A stretch of 64,000 bases of DNA from Reticulitermes speratus. Taxonomy: Eukaryota; Arthropoda; Insecta; Blattodea; Rhinotermitidae. Shown here in pieces: positions 61,431 through 64,000 of this stretch. Made by a program: the position numbers and the translations under genes. Below the pieces are notes generated by a model. It searched no databases and had not been told where the DNA came from. It saw only the letters and a program-made list of their open reading frames with translations. The DNA is taken from positions 26,026,233 through 26,090,232 of the forward strand of contig JAJKFL010000039.1 in assembly GCA_021186555.1 (NCBI GenBank), read 5' to 3'. Position 1 is the first letter of the stretch. The number at the start of each line of letters is the position of its first letter.

Positions 61431-62310
61431 TCAGGACTGATTCGATAACAAAATATACGCATCCATTTGTTTTTGATCGGTGTTGTCCCCTTCCGAGTTT
61501 TTGTAACGGGTCCGGCGTTTATGTCTCCGCTGGAAGCACCGCTGGAACTGACTTTGTGGAATCGCGTGTAGGACGGTCAGCATATTCTGATTTTGTGTGA
61601 CATCCTGGGTACGATTTCCTCGTACCTGCGATTCAATTCTTGACAACACGAAGACATCACAAGGGGCCAAACCAAGCGAGTAACGAGGATGTGGGACCAC
61701 GGCCGTATTTTTATTTATTTTATTGAAATTTACAGTCTACCATACATGGAGTACGAGTAATAAGTAAGATGATAGGGGGTCAAAATGAAGGAAGAAGTCA
61801 TCCAGCGATGACACCTCTACAGCTGTATTTGTTAGTTTTTTTTTTATCACTTGTAGGTATGAGCAGGTCACGCAGCCATTGTTTCTTGAGTCTTCTTGGG
61901 GGGGTAACACTTTCATGCATTAACCGGAGATAGAGTCGTTGCTGTGTTTGATAAGATGCTTGTGATAAGTCGTGGCAAGTCTTCTGAACCGTGTTTTAAG
62001 CGGCCACAAATTGCTGCACTGACAAAGCAGTGTGCCCTGGCATATTGTCGTGAATCAACCTGTTTTGTTTCCACCATCTTTTCGGAAGTTTTCGGCGCAC
62101 CTGCTGCTTCATACGTTGCAACACCTCTCCGTAATAATGCTGGTTAACCGTGTGGCCTGAAAGAACGAATTCCTGATGAACAATGTCCTCGCAGTCAAAA
62201 AGGGAAGTCATCGCCATGTTTTTGATATTCGATCTGACTGCCTCGCCTGTTTCAAACGTGGAGAGGAGGGTTTTCCCGCTAAGAGGACTGATTTTTGGTT
62301 TATTGGTCAT
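61431..62310 (-). pseudogene. mariner transposase pseudogene split by a nested insertion
   Basis: On - the first half (62310-62002) reads KNMAMTSLFDCEDIVHQEFV, GHTVNQHYYGEVLQRMKQQV and LIHDNMPGHTALSVQQF, including a catalytic HDN. The second half (about 61710-61431) reads VVPHPRYSLGLAPCDVFVLS then LTVLHAIPQSQFQRCFQRR, including the last catalytic Asp in APCD. The order and motifs are those of a DD34D mariner. About 290 bp of unrelated sequence (about 61712-62001) interrupts it between QQF and VVPHP. The N-terminal HTH is not recognised, so the copy is also 5'-truncated or decayed. Confidence 0.8.
61712..62001 (-). mobile_element. Insertion inside the mariner pseudogene (retroposon-like)
   Basis: The interrupting sequence ends, on -, in CAATAAAATAAATAAAAATA, an A-rich tail typical of LINE/SINE copies, and GGCCG occurs at both junctions as a possible short target duplication. 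No coding frame is left. Family unknown. Confidence 0.45.
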
Positions 62311-62554
62311 AACAGTAAATCCATGTTATGTCTTCTTTGTTTCCAGTGCAGTTTTCCGGGGTTTGAAGCGAAACTTAATAGCACAACGATAAAGAAACAT
62401 CCATTGAGATGCAACCCACAGGGTTATGGATGAAAAACTCGGATAGACAGCTCGGCAGATTGCGATACTGCGGCACCTAGTATTCGAAAGCTGTACTGCT
62501 TGTTATTCTCGACCCTAGCGGCGAGTTTGGGAACTTCGGATACGCTGTCATATA

Positions 62555-62920
62555 CAGTCACCCCTCGATTTTTTCGGGTTCGTACTTTGCGGTTTCGCAG
62601 ATTCGCGAGGTCGCCCCAAGAATAGCAATGCATCACTCCGACCCTTCAATGGACAGGAGCATTTAAATTTTTCGACAACAGGAACAGGTTTTCGAACCTT
62701 ACGGCATGATGTTCAAGGAGCTGAAGGGGGGGGGGGGGGGGAGGGGAAAGAAGAAGAAAAATAAGGAGCAGCACCCCATCACAGTGTTTCTGCAAAGAAA
62801 ATAAAAACTCTGAAAAATACTGAAACATTGTTTTTTTGGGGGGCGCTCAATTATGTGCGGATTTAGTTTTATGGGGGGGGGTCTTAGGAACTAACCCTTG
62901 CGAAAAGCGACGGATGACTG
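62555..62920. mobile_element. pogo/Tigger-like MITE (366 bp) with TA target duplication
   Basis: The left end CAGTCACCCCTCGATTTTTT and the right end GCGACGGATGACTG are near inverses, with TA at 62553-62554 and 62921-62922. A G16 tract (62726-62741) lies inside. No transposase frame is present. Confidence 0.75.
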
Positions 62921-62929
62921 TATTAACCA

Positions 62930-64000
62930 GAAGAAGCAAGGCAGCTGTGAGATCCCGTAATATTTTAACCAATTGTATAAATATTTGATTTTTTGTTTAT
63001 CCATGTAACAACGGTGGACACTGAATTTTTAACTCTGATTGATTGTTTATTCAATATATATTGCACTTTTTGTTTTTGAACTTTTTGAATTGTGTTTTGT
63101 TATATTGTGTGTTTGGAAGTCAGCACAACAGTCCATGTAACACGTCTTCATGTAACAAAAGCAATAAATACAGACAGTAAAACCTGCATAGCATGTTTAT
63201 TTGTAGCTCTAGCTCTGCTGAGACTGATTTTGTAAAGCTCAAATTTATGGTGACTTTGCACATTTTCTCTTTCTGTTTAGGGATCATAACTGGATGGATT
63301 TGTCATGCATCATTTGGAGAAAGAGCTGCCAGGTAGAACCGTGGTTTATGGCTGCACCTGAGTTCCTGTTGGTCCTGATATCAGGCTTTACTGAGCTGGA
63401 GTATCAGTAGGTACAGCTGATTGTTGCGATTATCAGGGTGGCAGCTGACAGTAAACCGTATTAATATGAGACTTCAGGTATTTACAACAATGAATATTTA
63501 TATTGTGATCTTCTCATTTATAACAGTGTGTAATCTGGTGGGTGGGTCTCAACATTTGTGAGGATCATATTGCTTTCGTCTTCAGGGTAGGATCTTGCCA
63601 TAACGTCCTACAAAATGGTGGCTAGACTAAACTTCGTGGAACATAGTCCTCCTTGAGAAGCAATGGTCATTAGTTCCTCAAGAAAGTCATAGCCTTTTAT
63701 GGAACCCAAATTTTAATAGCAGACAAGTCCAGTTTGCATCCTCACATTTTGTATCTCACAAGGGCTTTCTTCCCTTCAACTTTTCCAGTTAAAATTCTGT
63801 ATGGATTTCTCACTTTTCCTGTGCATGCTCCTTGCATCATCAGTTCATCGTCAATTGGAATGAAGATTTTTCTGCCTATATAATTTCAATGTTTCTGTTA
63901 AGAAAGTTAATTTTTCAGAGGTGATGCAATGTACAGGAATTCTCAAACTTTGTGAATTTTACTTACATGAATTTTATGTTTAACTTGATGTCATATGGGC
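62930..64000. other. Right edge of the window, no supported gene
   Basis: A pyrimidine tract ending TTTCTGTTTAG at about 63281 precedes an open + frame of about 40 codons (to a stop at 63408-63410), but it has no similarity I can name and no clear donor. Stretches around 63640-63715 belong to the dispersed repeat also seen at 44815-44960. Confidence 0.3.

Noticed and set aside
63281-63410. Possible exon after a TTTCTGTTTAG acceptor
   Set aside because: The open stretch of about 40 codons has no similarity I can name and no clear donor.

Overview
This window is a eukaryotic nuclear segment. Introns with GT/AG borders, introns from under 1 kb to about 19.5 kb, low gene density and a very heavy load of mobile elements point to a large insect genome. 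Protein and repeat families (LINE tails, mariner, Penelope-like elements, and a repeat at 38030-38400 that I recall from Blattodea) suggest a cockroach or termite. That lineage call is inference.

Three host genes can be read exon by exon. (1) The last two coding exons of an NDR-family kinase (tricornered/STK38) lie on the + strand at 1423-1734 and 2170-2285; the rest of the gene is off the left edge. (2) A complete six-exon gene for the beta subunit of transcription factor IIE (GTF2E2, 285 residues) runs on + from 8882 to 19045. (3) A complete five-exon gene for a small Ras-like GTPase (213 residues, RERG/RASL-like, with strongly altered switch residues) runs on - from 54688 down to 27032. 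Its first intron is about 19.5 kb. GTF2E2 and the GTPase gene are convergent, with about 8 kb of repeat-filled DNA between their stop codons.

Almost everything else is repeats. The left part holds a decayed LINE that ends about 240 bp before the GTF2E2 start codon, with a small pogo-like element nearby. GTF2E2 introns carry a Penelope-type foldback element (9845-10553), a TTAA-flanked piggyBac-like element (14735-16216), LINE tails and a SINE with a 13-bp target duplication. The intergenic part has a 724-bp palindrome (21535-22258) and mariner remains. The GTPase introns carry a decayed LINE, several TA-flanked and hAT-like short elements, a second large palindrome (46019-46642), SINEs and a 24-copy 62-bp minisatellite (50498-51995). 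Upstream of the GTPase gene is a 43-copy 37-bp minisatellite without a single net indel (56005-57613). The right end has a mariner pseudogene split by a nested insertion, and short TIR elements.

The most interesting signal is a set of hammerhead-ribozyme-like motifs (CTGANGA, a short hairpin, GAAA, a 2-bp stem III, then TA or TC) at about ten places. The best four sit as mirror pairs in the two large palindromes, which share termini, have 12-14 bp target duplications and show compensatory changes in stem II. A third palindrome with the same motif carries a short open frame resembling the N-terminal part of Penelope-like reverse transcriptase proteins. Together they suggest ribozyme-bearing Penelope-like elements inserted as inverted dimers.
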